Assembly (NCBI GenBank): GCA_017452265.1
Contig: JAFTMS010000030.1
Coordinates: forward strand, 1 to 56,842
Origin: Bacteroidales bacterium
GTDB taxonomy: Bacteria; Bacteroidota; Bacteroidia; Bacteroidales; UBA932
Reading direction: 5' to 3'
Length of the DNA stretch: 56,842 bases
Shown: piece after piece, positions 26,672 to 35,688 of the stretch
Position numbering within the stretch: the first letter of the stretch is position 1
Layout: the number at the start of each line of letters is the position of its first letter
Position numbers and translations under genes: made by a program
Notes under the pieces: model-generated
What the model saw: the letters and a program-made list of their open reading frames with translations, nothing else
Told to the model about the DNA's origin: nothing
Database searches by the model: none

Positions 26672-27397
26672 ATGGAACTTTTTTATTCCAAGGATATCGA
26701 CGGGAATATGTGCCGTCTGGACCAGGATGAGTCGGGGCATTGCGTCAAGGTGCTCAGGCATCGCAGCGGTGATGAAATAGCTGTAATCGACGGACGGGGG
26801 ACATTGTGTCGGTGCAGGATCACGTCAGATTCGCCGAAGGGTGTCGAGGCGGTCGTGCTGTCTTCGGAAAGCGGCTGGGGAGCACATACGTACCGTCTTC
26901 ATATGGCTGTGTGCCCGACCAAGAACAACGACCGTTACGAATGGTTCGCGGAAAAGGCCTGTGAAATCGGTGTGGACGAGATTTCGCCGATAATAGGGGA
27001 GCATTCGGAAAGGCGTGTATTCAAGACGGGACGCATAGAGAAGATTCTCGTCAGTGCTGCAAAGCAGTCGCTTAAGGCGGCGGTGCCGCAGGTGAACGAG
27101 CCGGTGTCCGTGAGGGAGTTCATCCGGGAGCAGGCCGGAAATGAGGGCGCACTGAAGCTGATTGCATATTGCTTTGAGGATGAAAATGTGCCTCGGAGAA
27201 GCGTCAAGGAGATGTTGGATGGATTTGAAGGTGAGGAAATCGTTGTCATGATAGGCCCGGAGGGCGATTTTTCAAAGGCGGAGGCTGAACTCGCGCTTGA
27301 GGCCGGTTTCGTCCCGGTGCATCTCGGAGCATCCCGCCTGCGCACGGAAACTGCGGCCCTCACAGCCGTTTCGGCGGCGTATTTCAGATATATTTAA
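26672..27397 (+). CDS. rsmE: 16S rRNA (uracil(1498)-N(3))-methyltransferase
   Basis: Methylates U1498 in the 16S rRNA decoding region using S-adenosylmethionine. The SPOUT knot motifs are clear in the C-terminal half: MIGPEGDFSKAEAELA, VHLGASRLRTETAALTAVS. The N-terminal PUA-like domain contains HCVKVLRHRSGDEI and VIDGRGTL. The length of 241 residues is typical. It sits 12 bases after tsaC and 2 bases before the phosphodiesterase gene, so all three probably share a transcript and two of them are RNA-modification enzymes. Confidence 0.94.
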   Translation: MELFYSKDIDGNMCRLDQDESGHCVKVLRHRSGDEIAVIDGRGTLCRCRITSDSPKGVEAVVLSSESGWGAHTYRLHMAVCPTKNNDRYEWFAEKACEIGVDEISPIIGEHSERRVFKTGRIEKILVSAAKQSLKAAVPQVNEPVSVREFIREQAGNEGALKLIAYCFEDENVPRRSVKEMLDGFEGEEIVVMIGPEGDFSKAEAELALEAGFVPVHLGASRLRTETAALTAVSAAYFRYI

Positions 27398-27399
27398 TC

Positions 27400-27894
27400 A
27401 TGTTTATAGGGCTTATTTCGGACACTCATGGGGTTTTCGATCCGCAGTTCAGGGAGTTTCTTGAACCGGTGGATGTGATCTGGCATGCAGGGGACTTCGG
27501 CGGAGGCATGGAGCTGGCGCAGGAGATTGCGGATTTCAAGCCGCTGATCGGGGTGGCTGGCAACTGTGACAACCATGAGCTGCGCTTCATTCATCCGATG
27601 CACCGTTTTTTTGAGTGCGAGGGCATGAAGGTGCTGATGACGCACATAGGCGGCTATCCGGGGCGTTACGATCCGAGGGCGCGCAGGCTCATAGACGAAT
27701 ATCGTCCGGATATATTCGTGTGCGGACATTCGCATATACTTAAAGTGGTCAGGGATACGAAAAGGAATATGCTTGTGCTGAATCCGGGGGCGGCGGGCAT
27801 ACAGGGCTTCCACATTGTCAGGACGGCGTTGCGTTTCCATATTGACGGTGGGCGGATCCATTCGATGGAGGTCTTCAATCTGGACCGGACGTGA
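27400..27894 (+). CDS. YfcE/MJ0936-type metallophosphoesterase
   Basis: A 164-residue calcineurin-fold phosphodiesterase. Metal-binding motifs appear in order: GLISDTHG (4-11), WHAGDFGG (28-35), GNCDNHEL (52-59), THIGGYPGRYD (88-98) and CGHSHILK (109-116). The family hydrolyses bis-p-nitrophenyl phosphate in vitro, with no settled natural substrate. It starts 2 bases after rsmE and ends before the cysteine-rich gene's own promoter. Confidence 0.9.
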   Translation: MFIGLISDTHGVFDPQFREFLEPVDVIWHAGDFGGGMELAQEIADFKPLIGVAGNCDNHELRFIHPMHRFFECEGMKVLMTHIGGYPGRYDPRARRLIDEYRPDIFVCGHSHILKVVRDTKRNMLVLNPGAAGIQGFHIVRTALRFHIDGGRIHSMEVFNLDRT

Positions 27895-27937
27895 GAATCT
27901 CGGGATTTAACAAAAAATTAACAAAATTGCCGGTGAG

Positions 27938-27972
27938 TTTGTTGTGATTCTTATAATAGTTGTGTAATTTTG
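27938..27972 (+). promoter_or_regulatory. promoter for the cysteine-rich lipoprotein gene
   Basis: -7 TAATTTTG at 27965-27972 matches TAnnTTTG. A TTTG at 27938-27941 is 23 bases upstream, a little far for the -33. The leader to the ATG at 28014 is about 35 bases. Confidence 0.5.
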
Positions 27973-28013
27973 TCGTTTGGTGTTTTGTTTTACCAATTAA
28001 ATATTAGTGAACC

Positions 28014-28253
28014 ATGAAAAAGGTATTTATGACAATGGCGGTAGTAGCCGCTATGTTCGCTGCAGCTTCATGTTCATGCTGCAACAATTCGAAGAATGCA
28101 GAGGCAGCCGCAACTGAATGCAGCGGCGATTGTAATAAGGCAGAAGGATGCTGCGGCGGAGATTCATGCTGCGGAAACGAGTGCAGTGACTCTTCTGAGT
28201 GCGCAGGCTGCGACAGCACAGCTGTCAAGGAGTGCTGCCAGAAGGCTGAGTAA
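28014..28253 (+). CDS. small cysteine-rich lipoprotein, possible metal binder
   Basis: A 79-residue protein. Residues 1-19 are a lipoprotein signal and Cys20 is the lipobox cysteine (AAASC). Fourteen cysteines occur, at 20, 22, 23, 36, 40, 46, 47, 52, 53, 57, 63, 66, 74 and 75. They fall in CC and CxxC-like clusters (EGCCGGDSCCGNECS), with Ser, Glu and Asp between and almost no hydrophobic residues. This looks like a metallothionein-like or disulfide-rich periplasmic peptide, but no named family is recognised. It has its own promoter and terminator. Confidence 0.75.
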   Translation: MKKVFMTMAVVAAMFAAASCSCCNNSKNAEAAATECSGDCNKAEGCCGGDSCCGNECSDSSECAGCDSTAVKECCQKAE

Positions 28254-28297
28254 TTCCGGCCCGTCTTATATCCGGCTCATGCCGTGAAAACGAATGA

Positions 28298-28328
28298 GAT
28301 ATTGTCCCGACGGAACAATATCTTTTTT
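28298..28328 (+). terminator. terminator after the cysteine-rich gene
   Basis: GATATTGT (28298-28305) pairs perfectly with ACAATATC (28315-28322), and six T residues follow directly. It separates the lipoprotein gene from radA. Confidence 0.85.
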
Positions 28329-28331
28329 GTG

Positions 28332-28339
28332 TATATTTG
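28332..28339 (+). promoter_or_regulatory. -7 box for radA
   Basis: TATATTTG fits TAnnTTTG and implies transcription from about 28346. That lies downstream of the longer in-frame start at 28337, supporting translation of radA from 28385. No clear -33 is seen. Confidence 0.5.
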
Positions 28340-28384
28340 TCCTTGGAATACGATCAGGATATTACGAAACTTGAGGATATTGAT

Positions 28385-29770
28385 ATGGCGACAGCAAAGA
28401 CAAAGACCGTGTGGTTCTGCAAGGAGTGCGGAAACGAGAGCGCTAAGTGGATGGGCAGGTGCCCGGCGTGCGGAGAATGGAACACGATGGTGGAGGAAAC
28501 TGTGGCGACGGGAAAGAAAAACGGCCCAGCAGCGGTGTCTGTGCCGGGTTCCGGCCATAAGCCTATGCCTTTGTCGCATATAGATTCTTCTGTAGAAAAC
28601 AGGATGTCGCTCAATAACGGCGAGGTGGACCGTATCCTCGGAGGCGGTCTGGTGGAAGGCTCGCTGGTGCTGATAGGTGGCGAACCGGGCATCGGAAAGT
28701 CCACCCTCTCGCTGCAGATTCCGCTTCACTGTCCGAACCTCAGGACGCTTTATGTGACGGGTGAGGAAAGCGCAAAGCAGGTGAAGCTGCGTGCAGCGCG
28801 TATCGGAGGCGATGATTCGGGCTGCATGATCTACAGCGAGACGCTCATGGAGAACATCATAGCGGAGGCCCGTGCCATGATGCCGGATCTGATGGTGGTG
28901 GATTCCGTTCAGACCATGTTCTCGCAGAATGTGGAATCTTCGCCAGGCTCCGTGACACAGATCAAGGAGACGGCTGCCATGCTGCTCCGCTTTGCGAAGG
29001 AAACGGGAGTGCCTGTGATTCTCATCGGTCATATAACCAAGGAGGGAAGTATCGCAGGCCCTAAGATTCTGGAGCATATAGTGGATGTCGTTCTGCAGTT
29101 CGAAGGAGAGAACAGAGGAACATACCGCCTTCTGCGCAGCATAAAGAACCGTTTCGGCTCTACGTCCGAGCTGGCTGTATTTGAGATGACCGGAAAGGGA
29201 CTCCGCGAAGTGAGCAATCCGTCCGAGATGCTGATTCCGATGCATGAAGAGGGCTTGAGCGGCGTGGCCGTAAGCGCGATGCTGGACGGTACGAGGCCAT
29301 TTCTCATTGAGGTCCAATCGCTTGTAAGCTCTGCCGCATACGGCACTCCGCAGCGCAGTGCCACTGGCTTTGACGTACGCCGTCTTAATATGCTTCTGGC
29401 TGTGCTGGAGAAGAGGGCCGGTTTCAAACTAAGCGTCAAGGATGTCTTCCTGAATATGGCCGGAGGCCTGAAGGTGAACGATCCTGCATGTGATCTTGCC
29501 GTCATTTCTGCCGTGCTTTCCTCGAATTTCGATTTCGCGATTCCGTCCGATGTCTGCTTTGCAGGCGAAATCGGTCTCAGCGGTGAGATCCGCCCTGTCG
29601 CCCAGACAGACCGTCGTGTGATAGAGGCGGCGCGTCTCGGATTCAAAAGGATTTTCGTATCCAGCTTCAGTTCGCTCGAAGGGCTTGAAAATGAGGGACG
29701 TGCGTCCGCGATAGAAGTCGTCAAGGTGGCGGATGTCCCGGCACTCTGCAGAACGCTCTTCAAGAACTGA
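28385..29770 (+). CDS. radA: DNA repair protein RadA (Sms)
   Basis: A RecA-like helicase that speeds branch migration during recombination. In order: four-cysteine zinc finger (FCKECGNES...GRCPACGEW, near residues 11-32), Walker A GGEPGIGKST, the RadA-specific KNRFGST motif, and a C-terminal Lon-like domain. Start 28385 gives 461 residues and MATAKTKTVWFC. The 16-residue extension to 28337 begins before the probable transcription start. The stop is only 2 bases from the convergent dacB stop, with no terminator between. Confidence 0.95.
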   Translation: MATAKTKTVWFCKECGNESAKWMGRCPACGEWNTMVEETVATGKKNGPAAVSVPGSGHKPMPLSHIDSSVENRMSLNNGEVDRILGGGLVEGSLVLIGGEPGIGKSTLSLQIPLHCPNLRTLYVTGEESAKQVKLRAARIGGDDSGCMIYSETLMENIIAEARAMMPDLMVVDSVQTMFSQNVESSPGSVTQIKETAAMLLRFAKETGVPVILIGHITKEGSIAGPKILEHIVDVVLQFEGENRGTYRLLRSIKNRFGSTSELAVFEMTGKGLREVSNPSEMLIPMHEEGLSGVAVSAMLDGTRPFLIEVQSLVSSAAYGTPQRSATGFDVRRLNMLLAVLEKRAGFKLSVKDVFLNMAGGLKVNDPACDLAVISAVLSSNFDFAIPSDVCFAGEIGLSGEIRPVAQTDRRVIEAARLGFKRIFVSSFSSLEGLENEGRASAIEVVKVADVPALCRTLFKN

Positions 29771-29772
29771 AA

Positions 29773-31320
29773 TCAGTTTCCGTAATCGGCTATCGTGGCC
29801 ATCATCCTGTCGAGCAGCGGCCTGAGCTTCCATGTAGGAGCGGTGCAGTTGTTCACCATGATCGAGAATACTACTGTGCGAGCCTTCATGTCTTCTGTGA
29901 GGCAGTCCGCCGGCTTATGGCCTGCCGGCAGAATATATCCTGAGTAACAGCGCACACCGTTCATCGAACCGCTCTTGGCCTTGATGCGGTTCTTCAAGGT
30001 TTCGGGCTGGCTTTTCATATTGTACAGCAGGGTGCCGTTTCCGCCAGGCGAAGGGAGGCTGCGGAGATAACTCCCGTAGCAGTCGGCGGACATCATTGCT
30101 CTGAGGAAGCGGCAGAAGAAGTCCGGCGACACATAGTTCTGACGTGACAGACCGCTTCCATCCTGCAGGTGCAGTCCGCGTGATGTGTCCACTCCGAGCG
30201 CCTTGAATGCATCGCTCACGGCGACGTATGACGAGTCGTAGCAGGCACTTTCATGCAGTTCCTTGCCGAGAGCCCTGAGCAGGGTTTCCGCATAAAGGTT
30301 GTTGCTGGCATGGTTGGTCTCGAACACGATGCGCTCCAGTGAGGGGGATGCCGTATATCCGAGCATGTTGATGTCGGTGGCGCCGCCGCTTTCCGTAATC
30401 CATTCAGTATTAAGCCTGTAATCTGCAGCCCCTCCGTCGCATTCTATGCCGTGGCTCCGCAGCCAGTCCGTGAAGTACCATGCGCAGGTGTATTCCGGAA
30501 ATTTGTTCGCGCAGTCAAGCCTCTTCGCGGCTCTGTCCACGGCAAAGGTTCCGCGTATTTCCGCAACAGGTGCAAGGTCGCTCGTATACATATAAAGCTG
30601 GTCTCCGGTACCTTTCCTTCCTGTCGTGCAGCTGTATCGGAACTCCATCCAGGGCGTCAGGGGATATGACGGACTTATGTTCACGTCTGCCCCGACTTCC
30701 GCTCCGGCTGATACGCTGAAGGACTGCATGTTTTCATAGAACATAAGCCCTGTGGCTCCGGCTCCGTAGTATGTGCCTATGTCGTTCCACAGCCACGTGG
30801 GCTCTTCCGCCATGCCCTCGAAACGGCTTCCGTCCCCGACAACGTGTCCCTTTATATGCCTGATTCCTGCATCTCTGACAAGCTTTTCCCATTCTCCGAA
30901 TGTCTTTCCCACGGCCACTGCTATGGAATCCTTCGAGCCTAAGGTGGGGTCGCCGCCTCCCGTGATGTAGAGGTTGCCGTACAGCACTCCGTCGATGATT
31001 TCCCCGTCATGCCCTATCCAGGTTCTGAACCTGTAGTCCGGGCCGAGTGTATACAGGGCCGTGCCGGTGCTGATCAGCTTCATGTTGGAGGCAGGTACGA
31101 GCATCTTAGCTGAATTCATTTCTGCGAGCGTTCTTCCGTCGCCCGTGCGTACGCATATCCCGAAAGCGGCCTGTGAAAGAACCGGGTCTGCCGCCAGAGT
31201 TTCCAGCTGCTCCTGAAGTGTCCGGGATGGCTGTGCTGTGGCGGTCTGGAATATTCCTGCAGCCAGATCAAGTGCCGCGGCGGTGAGAAGCGTCAATATA
31301 TATAAATACGTTTTTTTCAT
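29773..31320 (-). CDS. dacB: D-alanyl-D-alanine carboxypeptidase/endopeptidase (PBP4, class C)
   Basis: A periplasmic enzyme that trims or cleaves peptidoglycan peptide cross-links. The signal peptide covers residues 1-30 (ending ATAQ). The three penicillin-binding motifs are SNMK with catalytic Ser78 and Lys81, a GLSRQN (SxN) block, and KSGSMNG near 450. A long insert between the first two motifs is characteristic of the PBP4 family. At 515 residues it is slightly longer than the 477-residue E. coli enzyme. It is transcribed away from galE. Confidence 0.92.
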   Translation of the reverse strand: MKKTYLYILTLLTAAALDLAAGIFQTATAQPSRTLQEQLETLAADPVLSQAAFGICVRTGDGRTLAEMNSAKMLVPASNMKLISTGTALYTLGPDYRFRTWIGHDGEIIDGVLYGNLYITGGGDPTLGSKDSIAVAVGKTFGEWEKLVRDAGIRHIKGHVVGDGSRFEGMAEEPTWLWNDIGTYYGAGATGLMFYENMQSFSVSAGAEVGADVNISPSYPLTPWMEFRYSCTTGRKGTGDQLYMYTSDLAPVAEIRGTFAVDRAAKRLDCANKFPEYTCAWYFTDWLRSHGIECDGGAADYRLNTEWITESGGATDINMLGYTASPSLERIVFETNHASNNLYAETLLRALGKELHESACYDSSYVAVSDAFKALGVDTSRGLHLQDGSGLSRQNYVSPDFFCRFLRAMMSADCYGSYLRSLPSPGGNGTLLYNMKSQPETLKNRIKAKSGSMNGVRCYSGYILPAGHKPADCLTEDMKARTVVFSIMVNNCTAPTWKLRPLLDRMMATIADYGN

Positions 31321-31342
31321 GTCTGAAAGTTGTGAACCTGGA

Positions 31343-31383
31343 CAAATTTAATACAATTTTTAAGGATTTTATATATAACTTTG
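31343..31383. promoter_or_regulatory. divergent -7 boxes for dacB (-) and galE (+)
   Basis: TAAATTTG reads leftward at 31350-31343, about 23 bases before the dacB ATG. TAACTTTG reads rightward at 31376-31383, about 74 bases before the galE ATG. Neither has an obvious -33 TTTG. Confidence 0.55.
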
Positions 31384-31456
31384 TCGATTGCTGACATATA
31401 TTTACGTATATGTGCTTAATGGATTGTTTTAACATAAGATATTGATATTCGTTTTT

Positions 31457-32503
31457 ATGGCAAAGAAAGTTCTTGTTTCCGGCGGTGCCGGTTACATCGG
31501 CAGCCATGTGACTGTCGAACTGATTGGAGCCGGCTATGATGTGGTCGTGGCCGACAATATGTCGAACTGCGACATGACCTGCTTCGAAGGTGTAAAGAAG
31601 ATTACTGGAAGGGAAGACATCCCGTTCTATCAGATTGACTGCTGCGACTATGAGGCTGTGGACAAGCTGTTTGCAGAGCATAAGATCGATGCGGTGATTC
31701 ATTTTGCAGCGTTCAAGGCGGTGGGTGAGTCGGTAGCAAAGCCGATCATGTACTACCGCAACAATCTTGTGTCCTTCCTCAATATTCTCGAGGCTTCGAA
31801 GAATCACGGCGGCTGCAATGTCCTCTTCTCTTCGTCTGCAACCGTTTACGGTGAGGCCGAGAATCTTCCTGTGACCGAGCAGACTCCGCGTCTGCCTGCA
31901 ACATCTCCTTACGGAAATACGAAGCAGATGTGCGAGGACATTCTTCGCGATGTCGTGCTTGCAACGGCTGGAGGCGCTGACGGTCAGGGAGTTGTAAAGG
32001 GTATAGCTCTCCGTTATTTCAATCCTATCGGAGCGCATCCGTCGGCACTCATCGGCGAGCTTCCGCGTGGCGTCCCTAATAATCTCGTGCCTTTCATCAC
32101 ACAGACTGCAATCGGAAAGAGGGAGTGCCTGAGCATATTCGGAAACGACTATCCGACAGAGGACGGCACATGTCTGCGTGACTATATCGACATTGTGGAT
32201 CTCGCGAAGGCCCATGTGGCGGCTGTATCAAGAATGCTTGACGGAAAGATGAAGCAGGATTATGAGATATTCAATGTCGGAACTGGACGCCCTGTATCTG
32301 TGTATGAACTGGTTACAGCGTTTGAGAAGGTGAACGGTCTCAAGCTTAACTATAAGTTTGCTCCGCGCCGTCCTGGCGATGTGGTGGCGATATGGGCAGA
32401 CACAAAGCTTGCGAACGAAGAGCTCGGATGGAAGGCGGAGCGCACCGTTGGGGAGACCCTTGCGAGTGCCTGGGCCTGGGAAAGACATCTCGCCGGCAAA
32501 TAG
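31457..32503 (+). CDS. galE: UDP-glucose 4-epimerase
   Basis: Interconverts UDP-glucose and UDP-galactose with bound NAD, supplying surface glycans and galactose catabolism. The Rossmann motif GGAGYIGSH is at the N-terminus. The catalytic pair is seen as Ser in SSATVYG and the YGNTK (YxxxK) motif. The C-terminal RPGDVVAIWADT is typical. Start 31457 (MAKKVLVSGG) is preferred over 31442. The length of 348 residues fits. The 3' end converges on recO across hairpin site B. Confidence 0.94.
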   Translation: MAKKVLVSGGAGYIGSHVTVELIGAGYDVVVADNMSNCDMTCFEGVKKITGREDIPFYQIDCCDYEAVDKLFAEHKIDAVIHFAAFKAVGESVAKPIMYYRNNLVSFLNILEASKNHGGCNVLFSSSATVYGEAENLPVTEQTPRLPATSPYGNTKQMCEDILRDVVLATAGGADGQGVVKGIALRYFNPIGAHPSALIGELPRGVPNNLVPFITQTAIGKRECLSIFGNDYPTEDGTCLRDYIDIVDLAKAHVAAVSRMLDGKMKQDYEIFNVGTGRPVSVYELVTAFEKVNGLKLNYKFAPRRPGDVVAIWADTKLANEELGWKAERTVGETLASAWAWERHLAGK

Positions 32504-32517
32504 CCTCCGGCTTCTCA

Positions 32518-32604
32518 CTCATCCGGAAAAATGCCTCATTTTCCGGAGCACCCCACCATTTTTAAGGACTGCTCCGGAAAATCGCAGGATTTCCCGGAGC
32601 ACCT
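32518..32604. repeat. REPIN-like hairpin repeat, site B (doublet; 87-bp inverted-repeat arm)
   Basis: Two 9-8-9 hairpins start at 32522 (TCCGGAAAA, loop ATGCCTCA, TTTTCCGGA) and 32573 (TCCGGAAAA, loop TCGCAGGA, TTTCCCGGA, one mismatch), 51 bp apart. The whole 87 bp is, base for base, the reverse complement of 36790-36876. It fills the gap between the convergent galE and recO genes and reaches into the recO stop codon. Confidence 0.95.
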
Positions 32605-33256
32605 ATGCAAACAAGGCGCGGAGAACCTTCAGGGAGTTGATGTTGAGGGTGGATTCGGAGTGAAATTCGATGTAGCGGAGGATTTCCTCTGCGATTTCGT
32701 TGCGGACGGCTCCGGAAAGAGGTATGAGCATCGTTTCGGCAAAGGATTCACGCATGAAGCGCTCCACGATGGGATAATGCGTACCGACAAACGGCATGAG
32801 GTCGTGTGCTTCAGGGCTGAATCCGAGGGCGACGGCCAGTTCAAGAAGAAAACGTATATGGAAATTGCTGAAGTCGCTCTGTATCGCATCCAGCATGAGG
32901 ACGCTTTTCTCGCACCATTCGAAAAGTCCGGGTTCACAGCCTCCTTCCTTCACCACGCGATACAGCACTTCGCTCATGAACATGGTCATGGGGTTCTTGA
33001 AACGGCTGTCGCGTATACCTAAAAGCGGATATTTTGCAGCCAGATTCTTCGCCGTGTACAGCGTGGACTTGTTTGTCTCGACCACATCGGCCTCAAGCAC
33101 CGTCAGAGGCAGGAAAAGCGTCGTCATGGCTTTCTTTCCGACACCGCGTACAAGAAAACTCCGCCGCCCATACTCTTTGCTCAAGGTATGGACGACGGTG
33201 GAATTCTCACCGAATCTGGTGGTATGCAATACTATAAGGTCGGTGTTTACCGTCAT
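32603..33256 (-). CDS. recO: DNA repair protein RecO
   Basis: Part of the RecFOR pathway that loads RecA on single-stranded DNA at gaps. The N-terminal OB-fold reads IVLHTTRFGENSTVVHTLSKEYGRRSFLVRG, a RecO hallmark. A mostly helical C-terminal domain follows, without the four zinc cysteines found in some homologues. Start 33256 (MTVNTDL) gives 217 residues; the 57-residue extension to 33427 is Arg/Ser-rich shadow coding inside rdgB. It starts 1 base after the rdgB stop. Its last codon touches hairpin site B, so a past repeat insertion at its 3' end is possible. Confidence 0.88.
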   Translation of the reverse strand: MTVNTDLIVLHTTRFGENSTVVHTLSKEYGRRSFLVRGVGKKAMTTLFLPLTVLEADVVETNKSTLYTAKNLAAKYPLLGIRDSRFKNPMTMFMSEVLYRVVKEGGCEPGLFEWCEKSVLMLDAIQSDFSNFHIRFLLELAVALGFSPEAHDLMPFVGTHYPIVERFMRESFAETMLIPLSGAVRNEIAEEILRYIEFHSESTLNINSLKVLRALFA

Positions 33257-33257
33257 A

Positions 33258-33881
33258 TCATTTCTTAAGCCACTCGGCCATGGCCCTGAGAGCCTTGCCT
33301 CTGTGGGATATTTCGTTCTTCTGCTCCTCCGTGATGTCGGCGAGCGTCTTGCCCGGGAACTCGTCGGGAATGAATATGGGATCGTATCCGAAGCCTCCGT
33401 TGCCGGACTTCTCACGCGCAATCTCACCTTCGAGCTTTCCCTCGAAGATCTTCTTTTCTCCGTTGATTATCAGTGTGATGACACTCTTGAAGCACGCCCT
33501 TCTCGACACCGGCTTAACACTCAGTCCGAGCGATGCAGCCATCTGCGCCTCGCCTTCAAGGACGCTCAGTTCGTGCAGCACCTTGTCCATGTTTTTGTTG
33601 AAGTCCTTGTCTTCGCCTGCATAACGTGCCGTGTATACACCTGGAGCACCGCCCAGCGCATCCACTTCGAGTCCTGTATCATCTGCGAAACAGTTGCATC
33701 CGCATTTGTCAAACAGATACTGAGCCTTCTGCAATGAGTTGGCCCTCAATGTCTTTCCCGTTTCCGGAATATCTTCCGTGATTCCAACCTGTGCGGGGGT
33801 AACGAGCTCAAAGCCCTCGCCTAAAATCTCTGATGCTTCACGCAGTTTGCCGCTGTTGCCCGTTGCAAAAACCAATTTCAT
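33258..33881 (-). CDS. rdgB: non-canonical purine NTP pyrophosphatase (dITP/XTP)
   Basis: A house-cleaning enzyme hydrolysing dITP, XTP and related nucleotides to monophosphates. The HAM1 family N-terminus LVFATGNSGKLREASEIL is present, with FADDTGLEVDALGGAPGVYTAR around residues 66-87 and GFGYDPIF near 163. The terminal SHRGKALRAM motif is intact. The length of 207 residues is normal. It is co-transcribed with recO. Confidence 0.95.
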   Translation of the reverse strand: MKLVFATGNSGKLREASEILGEGFELVTPAQVGITEDIPETGKTLRANSLQKAQYLFDKCGCNCFADDTGLEVDALGGAPGVYTARYAGEDKDFNKNMDKVLHELSVLEGEAQMAASLGLSVKPVSRRACFKSVITLIINGEKKIFEGKLEGEIAREKSGNGGFGYDPIFIPDEFPGKTLADITEEQKNEISHRGKALRAMAEWLKK

Positions 33882-33928
33882 AATAAAAACTGCTTGATAT
33901 GTTCTACTAATACTACTAAAACCGCTGC

Positions 33929-33955
33929 AAAGGTATTAATTTTTTCTAACTTTGC
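33929..33955. promoter_or_regulatory. divergent -7 boxes for rdgB-recO (-) and the S41 protease (+)
   Basis: TACCTTTG reads leftward at 33936-33929, about 48 bases before the rdgB ATG. TAACTTTG reads rightward at 33948-33955. The + leader to 34042 carries two copies of TCGGAAAGACGTA, at about 33990-34025, of unknown meaning. Confidence 0.55.
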
Positions 33956-34041
33956 GGCATTAAATGTGCCACAGATTACTCGGCTGCGCTCGGAAAGACG
34001 TAAGGATACGTTCGGAAAGACGTAGTCAGGTATCTATATAT

Positions 34042-35667
34042 ATGAATATGAAGAAGAACGCAACAAACATCCTCATGGCTCTGGCCATGTTTTCCGCTGC
34101 CGTTTCCACGGCATCAGCCCAGTCAAAAAGCTTCAAGCTCGGCCAGTGGACCGAAATCCAGAACTCCATAATCAAGGAACTGAACCGCTCGTACGTGGAC
34201 TCCCTCCCGGTAGACCGCATCATGAGGGCCGGCGTGGATGCAATGCTCGACGAGCTGGATCCTTATACCATATATATACCTGAGGAAGAGAACGAAGACC
34301 TTCAGATGATGCTCTCGAAGACATACGGCGGCATCGGCGCGATCATCCATAAGAAGAAGGAGGACAACGTCATCATCAACGAGCCATACGCCGGCTCCCC
34401 TGCCCAGAAGTACGGCCTTCAGTGCGGTGACGAGATCCTCGAAATCGACGGGCTGCCGACAAAAGGCCTTGAGACAAAGGAAAGCAGCGACAGGATGAAG
34501 GGAAAGCCGGGTACAACCGTGGTGTTCAAGGTGAAGAAGGTACGCACGGGTGATACTCTCGACATCCCTGTGGTGCGCGAGCGCATACATTTTCCTGACA
34601 TCGAATATGCCGGCATGCTGGACGACACGACAGGCTACATCCTTCAGGGCGGATTCACCGACAACGTGTCCGCAGACGTCAGGGCAAGATTCCTCGACCT
34701 CAAGAAGCAGGGCATGAAAAGGCTTGTGCTCGACCTTCGCGGAAACGGCGGCGGCCTTATGAGCGAGGCAATCAACATCGTATCGCTTTTCGTTCCGAAA
34801 GGCTCTCTTGTGGTCACTTCAAAAGGGAACACAGAGGATTCGAAGCACGAATACAGGACCACAACGGAACCTATCGACACAGAAATACCTATAATCGTCA
34901 TGATAGATTCCGGTTCGGCATCCTCTTCGGAAATCGTTGCAGGAGCCTTTCAGGATCTCGACAGGGCCACAATCATGGGAAAGCGCAGCTACGGAAAGGG
35001 CCTCGTCCAGTCCATCAGACCTGTCGTCTACAACGGCCAGATGAAGATCACGACTGCTAAATACTACACTCCGAGCGGACGCTGCGTGCAGGCGATCGAC
35101 TATTCGAACCGCAACGAGGACGGCAGCGTGGGCCATATTCCCGATTCCCTCACACATGAGTTCAAGACCGCTGGCGGAAGGACAGTGCGTGACGGCGGAG
35201 GCATCACTCCGGATCATGAGATCGACTCTCCGGACTACAGCAGGCTCGTATATTCGATTGTCCTCGGCGGAGTGCTTGACCAGTATGTGATGGACTACTG
35301 CCGCAGACACGACAGCATCCCGGCCGTGGAGGACTTCCATTTCAGCGACGAGGACTTCGAGGACTTCATCTCTTTTGCAAAGACTCAGGATTTCGACTAC
35401 AGAAGCAGCGCAAAGACGCTCTTCGACCAGATGAAGCGCGAGCTTGAGAAGGACGGTCTGGCGGAAGCGATGACCGACGAACTGAAGGCAATGGAAAAGG
35501 CTCTGGAGATGGACAAGGAGCGCTTCATACGTCTGAAGAAGGACGAGATCGTGCCGTTCATCGAGGAAGAGCTGGCCACGCGCTACTGGTTCCAGGAGGC
35601 CGGAGTGAAGGTGCGCCTGCGCTACGACGACCAGCTGAAGGAGGCGCTTGTAAAACCGCTCATATAA
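34042..35667 (+). CDS. S41 family C-terminal processing peptidase (CtpA-like)
   Basis: A periplasmic serine protease that trims C-termini of exported proteins. The start at 34042 gives MNMKKNATNILMALAMF, a signal peptide ending STASAQ, 541 residues in all. The longer frame from 33964 lies close to the transcription start and lacks a signal. A PDZ domain spans about 80-165 (KTYGGIGAIIHKKKEDNV, SPAQKYGLQCGDEIL). The protease core has the catalytic serine in DSGSASSSEIVAG and lysine in GKRSYGKGLVQ. It lies in the block bounded by the 87-bp inverted repeats and leads a short run with the HAD gene. Confidence 0.9.
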   Translation: MNMKKNATNILMALAMFSAAVSTASAQSKSFKLGQWTEIQNSIIKELNRSYVDSLPVDRIMRAGVDAMLDELDPYTIYIPEEENEDLQMMLSKTYGGIGAIIHKKKEDNVIINEPYAGSPAQKYGLQCGDEILEIDGLPTKGLETKESSDRMKGKPGTTVVFKVKKVRTGDTLDIPVVRERIHFPDIEYAGMLDDTTGYILQGGFTDNVSADVRARFLDLKKQGMKRLVLDLRGNGGGLMSEAINIVSLFVPKGSLVVTSKGNTEDSKHEYRTTTEPIDTEIPIIVMIDSGSASSSEIVAGAFQDLDRATIMGKRSYGKGLVQSIRPVVYNGQMKITTAKYYTPSGRCVQAIDYSNRNEDGSVGHIPDSLTHEFKTAGGRTVRDGGGITPDHEIDSPDYSRLVYSIVLGGVLDQYVMDYCRRHDSIPAVEDFHFSDEDFEDFISFAKTQDFDYRSSAKTLFDQMKRELEKDGLAEAMTDELKAMEKALEMDKERFIRLKKDEIVPFIEEELATRYWFQEAGVKVRLRYDDQLKEALVKPLI

Positions 35668-35688
35668 ACCGTCATCAGGGAAGGACTT

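Noticed and set aside
28277-29317. Long minus-strand open frame (346 codons)
   Set aside because: Fully antisense to radA, His/Arg-rich composition typical of shadow frames, no domain.
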